Origin: Sessilibacter corallicola | GTDB taxonomy: Bacteria > Pseudomonadota > Gammaproteobacteria > Pseudomonadales > Cellvibrionaceae | DNA length: 64,000 nucleotides | Assembly (NCBI RefSeq): GCF_021290925.1 | Contig: NZ_JAJSLX010000002.1 | Location: forward strand, 399,001 to 463,000 | Direction of reading: 5' to 3' | Shown here: in pieces, positions 1 through 9,328 of the stretch | Layout: each line of letters starts with the position of its first letter | Position numbering within the stretch: the stretch's first letter is position 1 | Program-made: the position numbers and the translations under genes | The notes under the pieces: generated by a model | What the model was told of the DNA's origin: nothing | Databases searched by the model: none | The model's input: the letters and a program-made list of their open reading frames with translations, nothing else

Positions 1-437
1 ATTTGCGTTTGATGTTGCAGTGGTAAAAACGCCGCCGAGCCGACTTTGGGGGTGCCGGGAAACAAGCGCGTGGCGGTTAACACATCGACTTCTTGAAGCA
101 GCACCCGAGGCGTGTCTGGGTAGATTTTGTCGTAAAATTCACTGCCACGACGAAGCTGCAATCGGCTTTGGTGATAATTCACCTGCGTGGCGTCAAAAAG
201 CTCTTCCAAACTGCCTTCGGTATCCAACAGAATCAAACTGCTTGAGGCGAGCCGGAAATGTCGGCAAGCTTCATCGAGCAGCAGACTGATGGTTGAGTGA
301 AGGTCAGTTGAGTTGAGTAATGAGAGTTCGAAATTGTGAAAATGTCTTTGGATACGCTGATTGTCATCGATTCGATCCAACAATTGTTGAACAATTTCTC
401 GAAGGCGCCGGTTTTCATTAGCGATACTGATTTCCAC
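1..437 (-). CDS. GAF/DUF484-like sensor domain protein, N-terminal part (truncated by window edge)
   Basis: An open reading frame runs from a GTG at 437 off the left edge, about 145 codons without a stop. A GGA-type ribosome site lies 9 bases before the GTG. The first ~35 residues are a charged helix (NENRRLREIVQQLLDRIDD) and then a GAF-like fold begins (FELSLLNSTDLHSTISLLLDEA, then FRLASSSLILLD). This N-terminal pattern resembles the DUF484/GAF sensory region that precedes GGDEF domains in some gammaproteobacterial diguanylate cyclases; the output domain is outside the window. The start could be a little further upstream because no stop interrupts the frame there. The sensor call is moderate; the cyclase suggestion is inference only. 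Confidence 0.6.
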   Translation of the reverse strand, partial: MEISIANENRRLREIVQQLLDRIDDNQRIQRHFHNFELSLLNSTDLHSTISLLLDEACRHFRLASSSLILLDTEGSLEELFDATQVNYHQSRLQLRRGSEFYDKIYPDTPRVLLQEVDVLTATRLFPGTPKVGSAAFLPLQHQTQ

Positions 438-587
438 GACACTACATCCTATTTGACTGTGAATTTTATATACACGAATTTATTTTCGCTAATGGGGTAT
501 CGGCCGCCGGGCCCAGAAATTCAAAAAATTTCTATTCTGACCCGTTTTTGTATTTGACTGTTTGCGAATGTAAGTAAAGGATTTTGT

Positions 588-1319
588 ATGTCGCCATTTT
601 CTAATCAACAACCAAAACGCATTGTGGTTCTCACCGGGGCGGGAGTTTCAGCCGAGTCTGGCCTTAAAACCTTTCGAGATAATAATGGCCTGTGGGAAAA
701 TCACCGCGTCGAAGAAGTTGCCACGCCAGAAGCCTTTAGTGCGAATCCTGGGTTAGTGCAACGGTTTTACAACGCGCGCCGATCGCAACTGGTTGAAGAA
801 GCTGAGCCTAATAAAGCGCATCAAGCGTTGGCGCAATTTGAGTCGCGTTTTGAGGGTGAATTTTTGCTGGTCACACAAAATGTTGATGATCTTCATGAGC
901 GTGCCGGTAGCGACAAGCTGTTGCATATGCACGGTGAGCTGCGCAAGGTTCGGTGTTCGAAAACCCATCAAGTATACGAGCGAAATGAGCCGTTGTTTTA
1001 TGAAGAGTTGTGCCCGTGCTGTGGCTTGCCCGGAAAGCTTCGGCCACACATTGTTTGGTTTGGTGAATTTCCCTTATTTATGGAAGAAATTTATCAAGCC
1101 CTTGATGACTGCGATTTGTTTGTTTCTATCGGCACTTCCGGCAACGTTTATCCAGCGGCAGGCTTTCAACAGGTGGCACAACAAGCAGGGGCGCACACCG
1201 TTGAACTCAATTTAGAGGCTTCCAACGGCGCAGATAGATTTGATGAGCATCATCACGGCCCTGCCACAGAAGTAGTTACCCGTTTCTTTGATCAGTTATT
1301 GGAATTACCCAACGGATAG
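588..1319 (+). CDS. cobB: NAD-dependent protein deacylase, SIRT5/CobB type
   Basis: Class III sirtuin of 243 residues, the usual bacterial CobB length. It removes acyl groups from lysines using NAD+. Visible motifs: GAGVSAESGLKTFRD (NAD binding, residues ~17-31), QNVDDLHERAGS, and the catalytic His115 in LHMHGEL. A zinc site is formed by one Cys after the His loop and the CPCC cluster; GTSGNVYPAAGF contacts NAD. Tyr61 and Arg64 in FYNARR match the pair that selects succinyl/malonyl lysine in SIRT5-type enzymes, so desuccinylase activity is expected as well as deacetylase. An AGGA ribosome site precedes the ATG. It stands alone on the + strand, divergent from the sensor gene. A second, different sirtuin lies at 34.6 kb. 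Confidence 0.95.
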   Translation: MSPFSNQQPKRIVVLTGAGVSAESGLKTFRDNNGLWENHRVEEVATPEAFSANPGLVQRFYNARRSQLVEEAEPNKAHQALAQFESRFEGEFLLVTQNVDDLHERAGSDKLLHMHGELRKVRCSKTHQVYERNEPLFYEELCPCCGLPGKLRPHIVWFGEFPLFMEEIYQALDDCDLFVSIGTSGNVYPAAGFQQVAQQAGAHTVELNLEASNGADRFDEHHHGPATEVVTRFFDQLLELPNG

Positions 1320-1473
1320 GTTCCAGTGGTTATCGCGGTTACCAATGGGAAAAGAGGGGAAATGCGGTAAATATCGAAGACTGGGTGTAAACTATGGAAA
1401 ATAATATTGTCAGTTGATGCCTTGGTATCCAACTGATTTTAACTGTAATTCCGTGACTTTCCGAGATTAGCCC

Positions 1474-2073
1474 ATGTCAGATTCAACCAGTAACGTAGGT
1501 GATTTAACCGCAACGCTTGCAGAAATTGATCGGTTAAATGGTCAAGACCCCAATCAAGAAGAGTTCGAAGGAAAACTGATTGCCAAAGAAGTTTTGTACA
1601 GTCAGCGTATGAGCCAATGCATCGACACGTTTGCGCCCGAGGCGAGTGATTTACTGAAAATCGCTGCTCACGCACAACACATACAGCGCTGGAAAATCCC
1701 ACGCAGCGACTACCCAATGGATCGTTCTGGGTACAAACGTTGGCGTTTAGAGTTAGGTGCGTTTCACGGAGAAACCACCGCGGAAATCATGGCAAGTCAC
1801 GGTTATGACGAACAGCAACAACAGCGTGTTAAAGATTTATTATTAAAGAAAAACCTTAAGCGCGACGCCGAAACTCAAACGTTGGAAGACGTTATTTGTT
1901 TGGTATTTATCGAATATTATTTAGAGCCCTTCGCTGAAAAGCACACACACGAAAAATTGATTGGCATCATTCAAAAAACGTGGAATAAAATGTCAGAGCA
2001 AGGTCATGAACAAGCTTTGAAAGTTACTCTAAAACCAGAGCTGGGTGAACTGGTCACAGAAGCTCTGTCTTAA
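1474..2073 (+). CDS. DUF4202 domain protein
   Basis: A 199-residue soluble protein that matches the DUF4202 family along its full length. Recognisable blocks are the N-terminal DRLNGQDPN, KEVLYSQRMSQCIDTFAPEASDLLKIAAHAQHI, then WKIPRSDYPMDRSGYKRWR, and LEDVICLVFIEYYLEPFAEKH followed by IIQKTWNKMSEQGH. The His-rich helical segments (AAHAQHI, GAFHGET, residues ~65-105) recall HD-type metal sites, but catalytic function is not established. No signal peptide or membrane segment. A hairpin with a T run follows immediately, so it is probably monocistronic. Confidence 0.85.
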   Translation: MSDSTSNVGDLTATLAEIDRLNGQDPNQEEFEGKLIAKEVLYSQRMSQCIDTFAPEASDLLKIAAHAQHIQRWKIPRSDYPMDRSGYKRWRLELGAFHGETTAEIMASHGYDEQQQQRVKDLLLKKNLKRDAETQTLEDVICLVFIEYYLEPFAEKHTHEKLIGIIQKTWNKMSEQGHEQALKVTLKPELGELVTEALS

Positions 2074-2096
2074 TTTATTCATATGTTTTAGACGTT

Positions 2097-2130
2097 AACC
2101 AACCAGTTTATTCTTCGGCTGGTTGTTTTT
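2097..2130 (+). terminator. Rho-independent terminator after DUF4202 gene
   Basis: CAACCAG (2100-2106) pairs with CTGGTTG (2119-2125) across a 12-base loop, followed by five T residues. It overlaps the 3' end of the convergent ORF at 2108-2476. Confidence 0.6.
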
Positions 2131-2476
2131 CTGAAGATTTCTTTTTCAGAGACAAGATAGGTTTTTTGGCGCGATTGGATTTAATGGTCGTTGATGGCTT
2201 CTTCACAACTTTGGGTGACGAGTTGCTGCGGTCATATCGACGATTAGATGGCGCGTCACGAAAGCTGGAGTCTTCTCTGCCTGCCTTTGATATCGCCTCA
2301 ACTCCGTGGCGTAAGAGTCTGACTTGATCCAACGCCGAAAGGTGCTTTGGAAAAGGGCCTGGATGCACTACTGATGGATTTCTAACCGAGCCTTCGATGG
2401 TAAGGGTAAATCCGCATGAGTGAGTGGCTGAAAGTTTTTTTAAATCGACATCCCAGTCTTCAAAATCGATACTCAC
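2108..2476 (-). CDS. Conserved hypothetical protein with basic C-terminal tail
   Basis: A 122-residue protein I do not recognise by name. The first ~60 residues look folded (MSIDFEDWDVDLKKL, CGFTLTIEGSV, PFPKHLSALDQVRLLRHGVEAI). The last ~60 are low-complexity and rich in Lys, Ser and Pro (KKPSTTIKSNRAKKP, LSLKKKSS), a tail that could bind nucleic acid or be disordered. The codon pattern and the structured N-terminus argue for a real gene. It is convergent with the DUF4202 gene and shares the terminator region with it. Confidence 0.6.
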   Translation of the reverse strand: MSIDFEDWDVDLKKLSATHSCGFTLTIEGSVRNPSVVHPGPFPKHLSALDQVRLLRHGVEAISKAGREDSSFRDAPSNRRYDRSNSSPKVVKKPSTTIKSNRAKKPILSLKKKSSEKQPAEE

Positions 2477-3088
2477 TTGAACACCCCAAAAAATTTAACG
2501 AATTATAATGTGATTTTAAACGCCAAATTGTTGTACGAGGACACACTTTACATAAGTTTACGTGGGTGCCTTGGTATTTTTATAACCAAAAATTATGTTT
2601 TTCTGTACAGGCTTGTAATGTATTTGGCGTTGTGTAAATAAGAAAATTTAGGTTAATAATTTTGCAAAGTAGAGGTACTCAGCGCGAACCCGGCGCAGAC
2701 TACCACAGGCAAATTAATTTACTGAGACAAGCACTGGATTTCTGAAGATCGTTCCAGGCGCAATCGGTTTTTATCTTAATGATTCAGTTGTGCCTAAAAT
2801 TATTTCTGACTTATTTAAAGAAATCTGGGTTTTTAAAGGTTCGTTAAATTGTGTTAATTAAGCATAAAAACAATTAACCCAGAAGGGATAACGACCTGTG
2901 GCACCGTGTTAGATTTTTTAGACTTACTGAATTTTTTGGCTGGAACGGAAGGACCGTAAGCGATTTACTTGAGAATTGGAAACCGCTTTTTTAAATGGAT
3001 TGTCGAGAGTGCCACCGAATTTTTGGTTACATCAACATTGTTTACAGTAACACGAACGTAACGTTGTTTTTATCGGTGGCGTAATCGC
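2477..3088. other. Intergenic stretch without recognised genes
   Basis: About 610 bases between two leftward genes. It is AT-rich with no ORF that looks coding and no clear hairpin. The part nearest 2476 should hold the promoter of the preceding small gene. Confidence 0.5.
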
Positions 3089-4042
3089 TTATGACTGGGC
3101 TGTTGGTTTTTTATTTTTCAGTTGTCGTGCAGGTGGCGGTGCGCCAATGTGAACTTGTTGACGGCTGGCAGCGATTTCAATTTGTTTTTGTCGTTCCTGA
3201 AAACGGTGTTTTTGTTCATCCGTTAATTTATCGTAACAGCGAGGGCAGGAAACACCGGCTTGGAATTTCGGCGACAATTTATCGTCTTCGGTGATTGGGT
3301 GTCTGCAACCGTGGCACTGATCGTAAATACCTTTCTCAAGACTTTGATTGACCGACACGCGGTTATCGAAAACAAAGCATTCTCCGTCCCACAGGCTTTC
3401 GTTTTCTTCAACGTCTTCAAAATATTTTAAAATGCCACCTTGAAGGTGATAGACCTCATCAAAACCTTGCTCTTTGAGGTAAGCAGTGGATTTTTCGCAG
3501 CGGATTCCGCCGGTGCAAAACATCGCGACTTTTTTGTGTTTTTCGGGATTCAGATTATTTTTAACGTAATCGGGGAATTCTCGGAACGTTGTCGTATTTG
3601 GATTGACCGCATTTTGGAAGGTGCCGATGGCGTATTCGTAGTCGTTGCGGGTATCGACCACGATAACATCTGGATCGGAAATTAGCGCATTCCAATCTTT
3701 CGGCTTGACGTAAGTACCAACGACCTTGTTCGGGTCGATGCCCTCAACGCCCATGGTTACAATTTCTTTTTTGAGTTTAACCTTCATTCGATAGAAGGGC
3801 TGATCGTCATAAAACGATTCTTTGTGCTCCAAAGCCTCTAAGCGTGGATCACTTTTCAGGTAGGACAAGAGCGCGTCAATGCTCTCTCGTGAACCGGATA
3901 CGGTTCCGTTGATTCCTTCGTTGGCCAACAACAAGGTTCCTTTGATGCCTTGTTCATTACAAAACGCCAACAATTTCGGTTTAATTTCCTCGAAATCTTC
4001 GAGGCGAACAAACCGGTACATTGCCGCAACAACATAACTCAT
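3089..4042 (-). CDS. trhO: tRNA uridine(34) hydroxylase (rhodanese family)
   Basis: A 317-residue YceA/TrhO protein, which hydroxylates U34 of a set of tRNAs to 5-hydroxyuridine, the step before cmo5U/mcmo5U. An N-terminal ferredoxin-like domain ([15 protein letters not shown], residues ~37-51) is followed by a rhodanese domain ([18 protein letters not shown]) with the active-site Cys176 in [10 protein letters not shown]. The C-terminal part carries CxxC pairs ([16 protein letters not shown] and SCPRCYD), likely a zinc site, and ends in a basic Gln/Pro-rich tail. It is monocistronic. Confidence 0.93.
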   Translation of the reverse strand: MSYVVAAMYRFVRLEDFEEIKPKLLAFCNEQGIKGTLLLANEGINGTVSGSRESIDALLSYLKSDPRLEALEHKESFYDDQPFYRMKVKLKKEIVTMGVEGIDPNKVVGTYVKPKDWNALISDPDVIVVDTRNDYEYAIGTFQNAVNPNTTTFREFPDYVKNNLNPEKHKKVAMFCTGGIRCEKSTAYLKEQGFDEVYHLQGGILKYFEDVEENESLWDGECFVFDNRVSVNQSLEKGIYDQCHGCRHPITEDDKLSPKFQAGVSCPRCYDKLTDEQKHRFQERQKQIEIAASRQQVHIGAPPPARQLKNKKPTAQS

Positions 4043-4228
4043 AGATTCACCTAACTTATTACAACATCGTCATCCGCCCTGGCGTAATCAGGGAACGGCC
4101 GTAAAAAAGGGCGGCTATTGTATACGTAAATGCAATGAATTGACGAGAACTTGTGCGTCAGTTACTAAAAACCTGCCTACACGGGCGCATGTAGACAGAT
4201 TGAGTAGACAAGTTTAATAGACGGGAGA

Positions 4229-4540
4229 CTAAGATTTTCCCATGCATTTGGGGGAGTCAGGGGCGATGCCTTGCTTTTGCCATTCTTGTGGCGTGTACGC
4301 GTGTATTGCCAGGGCGTGCACACCGTTGGCGAGTTCTTCTTGAACGCATTTGTACACCAGCTGGTGGCGCTGTACGAGGCGTTTGCTCTCGAATTGCTCT
4401 GAAACAACCACGACTTTGAAATGGGATTCGGAACCGGGCGGTACATTGTGCATGTAGCTTTCGTTTTCCACACTCAGGTGGCTGGGTGTTAAGCCCGTTG
4501 TTAACTTCTCGACAATGCTGTTTTCAATAACCTGTGTCAT
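4229..4540 (-). CDS. bolA: BolA family protein
   Basis: About 103 residues from the ATG at 4540. This start was chosen because family members begin MT.. ahead of the conserved IEN.IVEKLTTGL.PSHL segment; the frame also extends to 4561. The class II KH-like fold is visible: VENESYMHNVPPGSESHFKVVVVS, then KRLVQRHQLVY and GVHALAIHAYTPQEW. The invariant His of RLVQRHQLVY and the loop His are the residues used with monothiol glutaredoxins in Fe-S binding. BolA links to iron-sulfur handling, cell shape and stress responses. It is a separate unit upstream of trhO on the same strand, about 190 bases away. Confidence 0.93.
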   Translation of the reverse strand: MTQVIENSIVEKLTTGLTPSHLSVENESYMHNVPPGSESHFKVVVVSEQFESKRLVQRHQLVYKCVQEELANGVHALAIHAYTPQEWQKQGIAPDSPKCMGKS

Positions 4541-4561
4541 GATTTTATCTCTGTTCAACAA

Positions 4562-4996
4562 ATGACAAACATGCTTTAGCGTGCAATCTACTGAATACTA
4601 CTACGTTTGCAAATCCGTTACGAATCAAACGATTACTGATTGAATGCGGTAAATCAAGCAATGAAAAATCGATGCTTAAATACGTCATTTTGCCCGTGCA
4701 AATAAATCCGATTTAAGTTCGAGATAATATTAGCGACGCCTGCTTTAACGGATTTATTGTTTCAGAAAATATCGTTTCAGAAAAAATACAAAAAAAGTTG
4801 CGGAAAATTAGCTGGTGCTAATTTATTTTTTGTATTTTTGAATGATAAATTGATGTTTTATATTTTGAATATTTCTTTTTATTAAAAGCCTGGCGTGTTT
4901 TAGTAAAAAAATTTAATGAGCAAAAACAGGCGCTTTGTTTGAGGCTTGACTATAATTTTTTCGCTTTCGTAGTGAAGAGGAGAAGGAGCTTTAATT
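4562..4996. other. AT-rich intergenic region with a long inverted repeat
   Basis: No gene is seen. The bolA promoter should lie at the left end. A two-part inverted repeat occupies 4782-4839 (separate entry). A TATAAT box at 4951-4956 is the best promoter candidate for the small ORF that follows, though I see no good -35 partner. Confidence 0.5.
4782..4839. repeat. 58-bp two-part inverted repeat (AT-rich hairpin)
   Basis: The outer arms AAAAATACAAAAAA (4782-4795) and TTTTTTGTATTTTT (4826-4839) are perfectly complementary over 14 bases. Inside, AAATTAGC (4805-4812) and GCTAATTT (4817-4824) form a second perfect 8-bp stem with loop TGGT. An asymmetric bulge (4796-4804) separates the stems. It could terminate transcription from either side or extrude as a cruciform. 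Confidence 0.7.
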
Positions 4997-5194
4997 ATGC
5001 CAGCGAGAAGTTGTTTGCAAGATAATCAAGCGGTATTTATGAATCGCCGAAAAGGTGAAGATCGTCGTTTAGAGCAGGATCGATGCAGAGATATGTCAGT
5101 AGACTTATACCATCGAAAGCGCCGTAAAACGGTCGATCGACGCGCGTCTAATCGAACATTGGTTGACGACGTTAACGCTTTTTACGATTTATAA
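4997..5194 (+). CDS. Small Arg-rich protein with repeated RRKxxDRR motif
   Basis: A 65-residue protein preceded by a strong GAGGAGAAGGAG ribosome site, which supports it as a real gene. It carries the same eight-residue pattern twice: RRKGEDRR at residues 17-24 and RRKTVDRR at 42-49. An acidic/aromatic end (DDVNAFYDL) follows. Similar short proteins with R-x-DRR motifs occur in gammaproteobacteria without an assigned role. The basic repeats could contact RNA or DNA; that is inference. It stands alone between bolA and the glyoxylate-shunt regulator. Confidence 0.65.
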   Translation: MPARSCLQDNQAVFMNRRKGEDRRLEQDRCRDMSVDLYHRKRRKTVDRRASNRTLVDDVNAFYDL

Positions 5195-5456
5195 AATCGT
5201 TAAATTGGATAGTTTTGGAATCGGTAGTTGTTAGCAATAAGCTAATTTTCCTCTCATCTGAATGTGATGGTTGAGTTAAAATTTCAGGGTTCGGTTACGT
5301 ATTGTTTAAGTGTTTCTTTAGGCAATGCTAATCTTCGAGAGATCGAGTTGTGCGAAAGAATTTAGAATTTTCTGATTCATTTTATTTTGCGGCATGATTA
5401 GATATTTCTTTATTCTTTCGCACACTATTTACCTCAGCAGCGCTTTCAATTTTTTA

Positions 5457-6980
5457 TTATTTTGCGTAGCAGCTGGGTTTTCTTGGGCACACAGCCCCTC
5501 GTGAACAAATCACCCGCGCTTGGCGCTCTAATCCGCGATTAATCCAAGAAATATTTAATATTCTCGCCACTTTTGATAATTCCTGTTTGATGTCATCGGG
5601 AATCGTGGCTGATCCTCCCTGTGACACACAGGTTTCTTTCAAGCTTTGGGCAATGGCATTTGCGTCTTGCATTTGGGTATCGAGCGCGGGATTTAAATCG
5701 ATACCGGCGCACAATACGTGACTGTTTCCTGCAAGGTCTTGGCCTTTTAAGGATTCACAACAGTAAATTCGCGGGCCGTCTCCGGCGTCTAGTACAGAGA
5801 TTTGCGCAGAGGTTCCGTCGATGGCCTCGGGTGTTGAAATCATTCTGAACACAGCCCAATGACGGCAAGGGTCTTCTACCAAACGCATATTGCCCCAGGG
5901 CAGTGGGATACCATTGCCGCGATACACCGCTTTTAGCGTTCCGGGTGCGTAGGCATCAAAATAGTGCCAGTGAGGATAGGGGGAAACCGCCGTCATTCTG
6001 CGCATCGCCACCGCTGGTGATACGCCAATGGTTTTGTGGACTTCAACGCTGTAACCGGTTCGGTCGAGCAATTGTCGAAACGGCACTTTCGGGCACAGTA
6101 ATGCGCCTGCAAAAAAGCTGCATTCGAAATCTCGCCAGGCTTGCAGTATGTCTTTGGGGTCAACTTCTGAAGAATGCGCTAAGCCAAATTCCCCTTGCTG
6201 TAAGGTGATGCCCTGACTTCGCCCGGCCAATAAAATACTTTTTACGCCGTCTTTGTTGTGCAAAATGCAGTGGCCAATGTGCACGGCTAAATCGTACTTC
6301 ATGCGCGCTGGCTCTTTTTTCAAGACGTTGTGCAAATAAATTTTATTCGGTGCTTCAAAGTACGAGCGCACTAAACTGTTTGATTTCACCCCCAATTCGT
6401 CGGCCACTTCTGTCGGCATACTGTCGAACCACACAACTTCCAAGCCCAGTCGGCTGGCGATGGCGATCATGTCATGCTCGTCCAGCGGCATACGCTTTTG
6501 GCCCACTTCCTCGGCGGCGCGTTCTAAATCGGGGAAATGATTGCGGTGATATTCCTGATAGGCGCGAATCAACAGCTGCGCAAACTGACGGCCTGTGGTT
6601 CCGGTTTGCACCAGCATTTCCGGCAGGGCGATCTGTAAAATTTCGTTGGAGAACAGAAAACTCGGCTCCAACGCCATTCCGCTTATTCCTCCGCGATTGG
6701 TTTTTACTGGGCTTATCGCGTTATCTGCTGACGCATCGTCCAAAAACCAACTAATCTCTTTTTGAAAGACTTCGGCAATGACGCCCAACATTTCTTCACT
6801 GGGGACGCGTTTGCCCCGCTCGATCATGGATAGATAAGACACGGATGGCGCGAGATCGGCGTTGATTTTTACACAACGCGAAGAGACGTCTTCCATCGTC
6901 AAGTGGTTGCTCTTCCTGAGGTTGCGGATTTTCGTGCCAAGAAAATGAGACTTACGCAGTAGATTATTTGAACTTTTCAT
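5457..6980 (-). CDS. XRE-family regulator with DUF3612-like C-terminus, glyoxylate-shunt linked
   Basis: A 507-residue cytoplasmic regulator. Residues ~14-75 are a Cro/CI-type helix-turn-helix (GTKIRNLRKSNHLTMEDVS, SYLSMIERGKRVPSEEMLGVIAEVF). The long remainder resembles the DUF3612/short-chain-acyl regulator group (ScfR/RamB-like): an IrrE-type segment (KYDLAVHIGHCILHNKDG) without an intact HExxH motif, then DUF-type sequence with GYSVEVHKTIGVSPAVAMRRMTAVS. The last ~16 residues hold three Cys in a C-x5-C-x5-C pattern (CSRGAVCPRKPSC). It is divergent from glcB-aceA with 111 bases between the starts. Proteins of this type next to malate synthase are expected to control the shunt in response to an acyl or acetate signal; the ligand is unknown. 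Confidence 0.85.
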   Translation of the reverse strand: MKSSNNLLRKSHFLGTKIRNLRKSNHLTMEDVSSRCVKINADLAPSVSYLSMIERGKRVPSEEMLGVIAEVFQKEISWFLDDASADNAISPVKTNRGGISGMALEPSFLFSNEILQIALPEMLVQTGTTGRQFAQLLIRAYQEYHRNHFPDLERAAEEVGQKRMPLDEHDMIAIASRLGLEVVWFDSMPTEVADELGVKSNSLVRSYFEAPNKIYLHNVLKKEPARMKYDLAVHIGHCILHNKDGVKSILLAGRSQGITLQQGEFGLAHSSEVDPKDILQAWRDFECSFFAGALLCPKVPFRQLLDRTGYSVEVHKTIGVSPAVAMRRMTAVSPYPHWHYFDAYAPGTLKAVYRGNGIPLPWGNMRLVEDPCRHWAVFRMISTPEAIDGTSAQISVLDAGDGPRIYCCESLKGQDLAGNSHVLCAGIDLNPALDTQMQDANAIAQSLKETCVSQGGSATIPDDIKQELSKVARILNISWINRGLERQARVICSRGAVCPRKPSCYAK

Positions 6981-6983
6981 TTT

Positions 6984-7021
6984 TGTGAAATTTACACTGT
7001 GAAATTTTTATTGTGAAATTT
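6984..7021. promoter_or_regulatory. Three direct repeats TGTGAAATTT with exact 14-bp period (candidate operator)
   Basis: TGTGAAATTT occurs at 6984-6993, 6998-7007 and 7012-7021. The copies are identical and their starts are 14 bases apart. They begin 4 bases upstream of the regulator's ATG and end 70 bases before the glcB ATG, so they sit where a repressor or activator of both divergent transcripts would bind. They do not form a TGTGA-N6-TCACA CRP palindrome. Binding by the adjacent XRE/DUF3612 protein is inference. Confidence 0.6.
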
Positions 7022-7091
7022 TAGTTAAAAAATTACTACACTACAAACCTGTTTCAGCAACTAACCAAAAAAAAGAGAAGGAAACACTCTC

Positions 7092-9281
7092 ATGAACCAG
7101 TCCATTCAGCCACCGAGACAAGCTACAGAACTCGACATGTCCCGGATCAACCAGGATTTGTATGCGTTCATCCAATCAGAAGTGTTGCCGCTCACCGATG
7201 TCAAATCTGAAGAATTCTGGGCGGGTTTCCAACAGCTTATCGAAGACTTGGCACCGGTCAATAAACAATTGCTGGCTGCCCGTGATGAAATGCAAGCGAA
7301 GATTGATCAATGGCATTCAGAGCGTCAAGAAGGCTTCGAACAAGCCGAATATCAAGAATTCCTAAAAAGCATTGGCTACCTTTTACCCGAAGGTGACGAT
7401 TTCGAAATTGAAACCGCCAATGTCGACGAAGAAATAGCAACCTTAGCAGGCCCTCAACTTGTGGTTCCTGTTAAGAACGCGCGTTTTGCACTTAACGCAG
7501 CAAACGCTCGCTGGGGCAGCTTATACGATGCCCTTTACGGTTCTGACATCTTTCCAAAAGAAGGTGAATTAGCGCCGACTAAAGAATACAACCACGCACG
7601 CGGTGCAGCGGTTATCGGTTACGCACAAGAATTTTTAGATAAGAGCTTCCCATTAGCAAAAGGCTCGCACAAAGACGTATTGCAGTACTCCGTTTTCTCA
7701 AGCCACTTATTGGCTTACTTCGAAGGCGGCGTGACTTCTGGTCTTGAGTACCCAAAACAATTCGTAGCTTACGACGGTGATCCTAACCATCCTGAGTCTA
7801 TTGTTTTGAAAAATAACGGTTTACACGTTGATTTGGAATTGCTTCGCAACGACCAAAAAGACAGTAACCACGATTCAATCATCAGCGACATTTTAGTTGA
7901 GTCAGCGCTTAGCACCATTATGGATTGCGAAGACTCCGTTGCCGCGGTTGATCCAGAAGACAAGATCGAAGTTTACAAAAACTGGTTAGGTCTTAATAAA
8001 GGGGACTTGGAAGAGTCTTTCGACAAAGGCGGAAAAACGATGGTTCGTCGCCTTGCCGAAGACCGTCATTTCCTAACGCCATTAGGTAAAGACTACAACC
8101 TACACGGTCGTTCATTGATGTTGGTTCGAAACGTTGGTCACTTGATGACAACGTCGTTGATGACCACTGCCGCTGGCGAAGAAGCTCCGGAAGGTATCGT
8201 TGATGGCGTTGTTACTTCTTTAATTGCCATGATCGATTTGAATGGCAAAGGCAAATTCAAAAACAGCCGCACCGGTAGCATTTACATCGTTAAGCCAAAA
8301 ATGCACGGCCCAGAAGAAGTGAAATTCACGTGTGAACTTTTCACTCGCGTTGAGCAATTGCTTGGCCTTGAAAAGAACACCTTAAAAGTAGGCATCATGG
8401 ATGAGGAGCGCCGTACCACGGTTAACCTTAAAGAATGTATACGCGAAGCAAAAGAGCGTGTGTTCTTCATTAATACCGGTTTCTTAGATCGTACCGGCGA
8501 TGAAATTCACACCAGCATGTTAGCCGGTGCATTTATTCCTAAAGGCCAAATCAAGTCGCAACCTTGGATTGGCGCTTACGAAAATTGGAACGTAGACATC
8601 GGCCTAGAGTGTGGCTTCACCGGTAAAGCACAAATCGGTAAAGGCATGTGGGCAATGCCAGACGAAATGGCAGCGATGATGGAACAAAAAGTTGGTCATC
8701 CAAAATCCGGCGCTAACACTGCTTGGGTGCCATCGCCAACTGCTGCAACGTTACACGCAATGCACTACCACCAAGTAGATGTATTTGCGACGCAAGAAGA
8801 ATTAAAAGGCCGTGGCCGTGCTTCGTTAACCGATATTTTAACGATTCCACTGTTGCCACACGGTATGCAACCAACGGCAAAAATTATTAACGCCGAATTG
8901 GAAAACAACGCACAAGGCATCTTGGGATACGTTGTTCGTTGGATTGACCAAGGTGTTGGTTGTTCGAAAGTACCTGACATCAATGGCGTTGGCTTAATGG
9001 AAGACCGTGCAACTTTACGAATTTCCAGCCAGCACATTGCAAACTGGTTAAAACATGAAATCTGCACACAAGAGCAAGTACGTGAAGTAATGAAGCGTAT
9101 GGCCGAAGTTGTAGATTCACAAAACGCAGGCGACCCAAGTTACACCAATATGGCGCCAAACTTTGAGCAAAGTGTTGCTTACCAAGCCGCTGAAGCTCTG
9201 GTATTCGAAGGCACCACCCAGCCAAACGGATACACAGAACCTCTATTACATGCCTTCCGCCAGAAAGCGAAAGCACAGTAA
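7092..9281 (+). CDS. glcB: Malate synthase G
   Basis: A 729-residue monomeric malate synthase of the G type, which condenses glyoxylate with acetyl-CoA to malate. Visible signatures: [14 protein letters not shown], the catalytic Arg in [33 protein letters not shown], and [15 protein letters not shown]. Near residue 635 is [20 protein letters not shown], whose Asp is the catalytic base. A GAAGGA ribosome site precedes the ATG. aceA follows 47 bases downstream on the same strand, making a two-gene glyoxylate-shunt operon under the divergent regulator. In enterobacteria the shunt uses AceB (malate synthase A), so this arrangement is the Pseudomonas/Vibrio-like form. Confidence 0.97.
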   Translation: MNQSIQPPRQATELDMSRINQDLYAFIQSEVLPLTDVKSEEFWAGFQQLIEDLAPVNKQLLAARDEMQAKIDQWHSERQEGFEQAEYQEFLKSIGYLLPEGDDFEIETANVDEEIATLAGPQLVVPVKNARFALNAANARWGSLYDALYGSDIFPKEGELAPTKEYNHARGAAVIGYAQEFLDKSFPLAKGSHKDVLQYSVFSSHLLAYFEGGVTSGLEYPKQFVAYDGDPNHPESIVLKNNGLHVDLELLRNDQKDSNHDSIISDILVESALSTIMDCEDSVAAVDPEDKIEVYKNWLGLNKGDLEESFDKGGKTMVRRLAEDRHFLTPLGKDYNLHGRSLMLVRNVGHLMTTSLMTTAAGEEAPEGIVDGVVTSLIAMIDLNGKGKFKNSRTGSIYIVKPKMHGPEEVKFTCELFTRVEQLLGLEKNTLKVGIMDEERRTTVNLKECIREAKERVFFINTGFLDRTGDEIHTSMLAGAFIPKGQIKSQPWIGAYENWNVDIGLECGFTGKAQIGKGMWAMPDEMAAMMEQKVGHPKSGANTAWVPSPTAATLHAMHYHQVDVFATQEELKGRGRASLTDILTIPLLPHGMQPTAKIINAELENNAQGILGYVVRWIDQGVGCSKVPDINGVGLMEDRATLRISSQHIANWLKHEICTQEQVREVMKRMAEVVDSQNAGDPSYTNMAPNFEQSVAYQAAEALVFEGTTQPNGYTEPLLHAFRQKAKAQ

Positions 9282-9328
9282 TTGATATCAACGCTTGATT
9301 TAAAAAGTATTACCACGAGGAGATAGAA

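Noticed and set aside
336-557. 73-residue plus-strand ORF at the left end
   Set aside because: It is antisense to the GTG-started sensor gene, whose frame is open to the window edge and protein-like.
6984-7007. CRP site reading of TGTGAAATTTACAC in the glcB promoter
   Set aside because: The second half does not match TCACA; the three direct repeats explain the sequence better.
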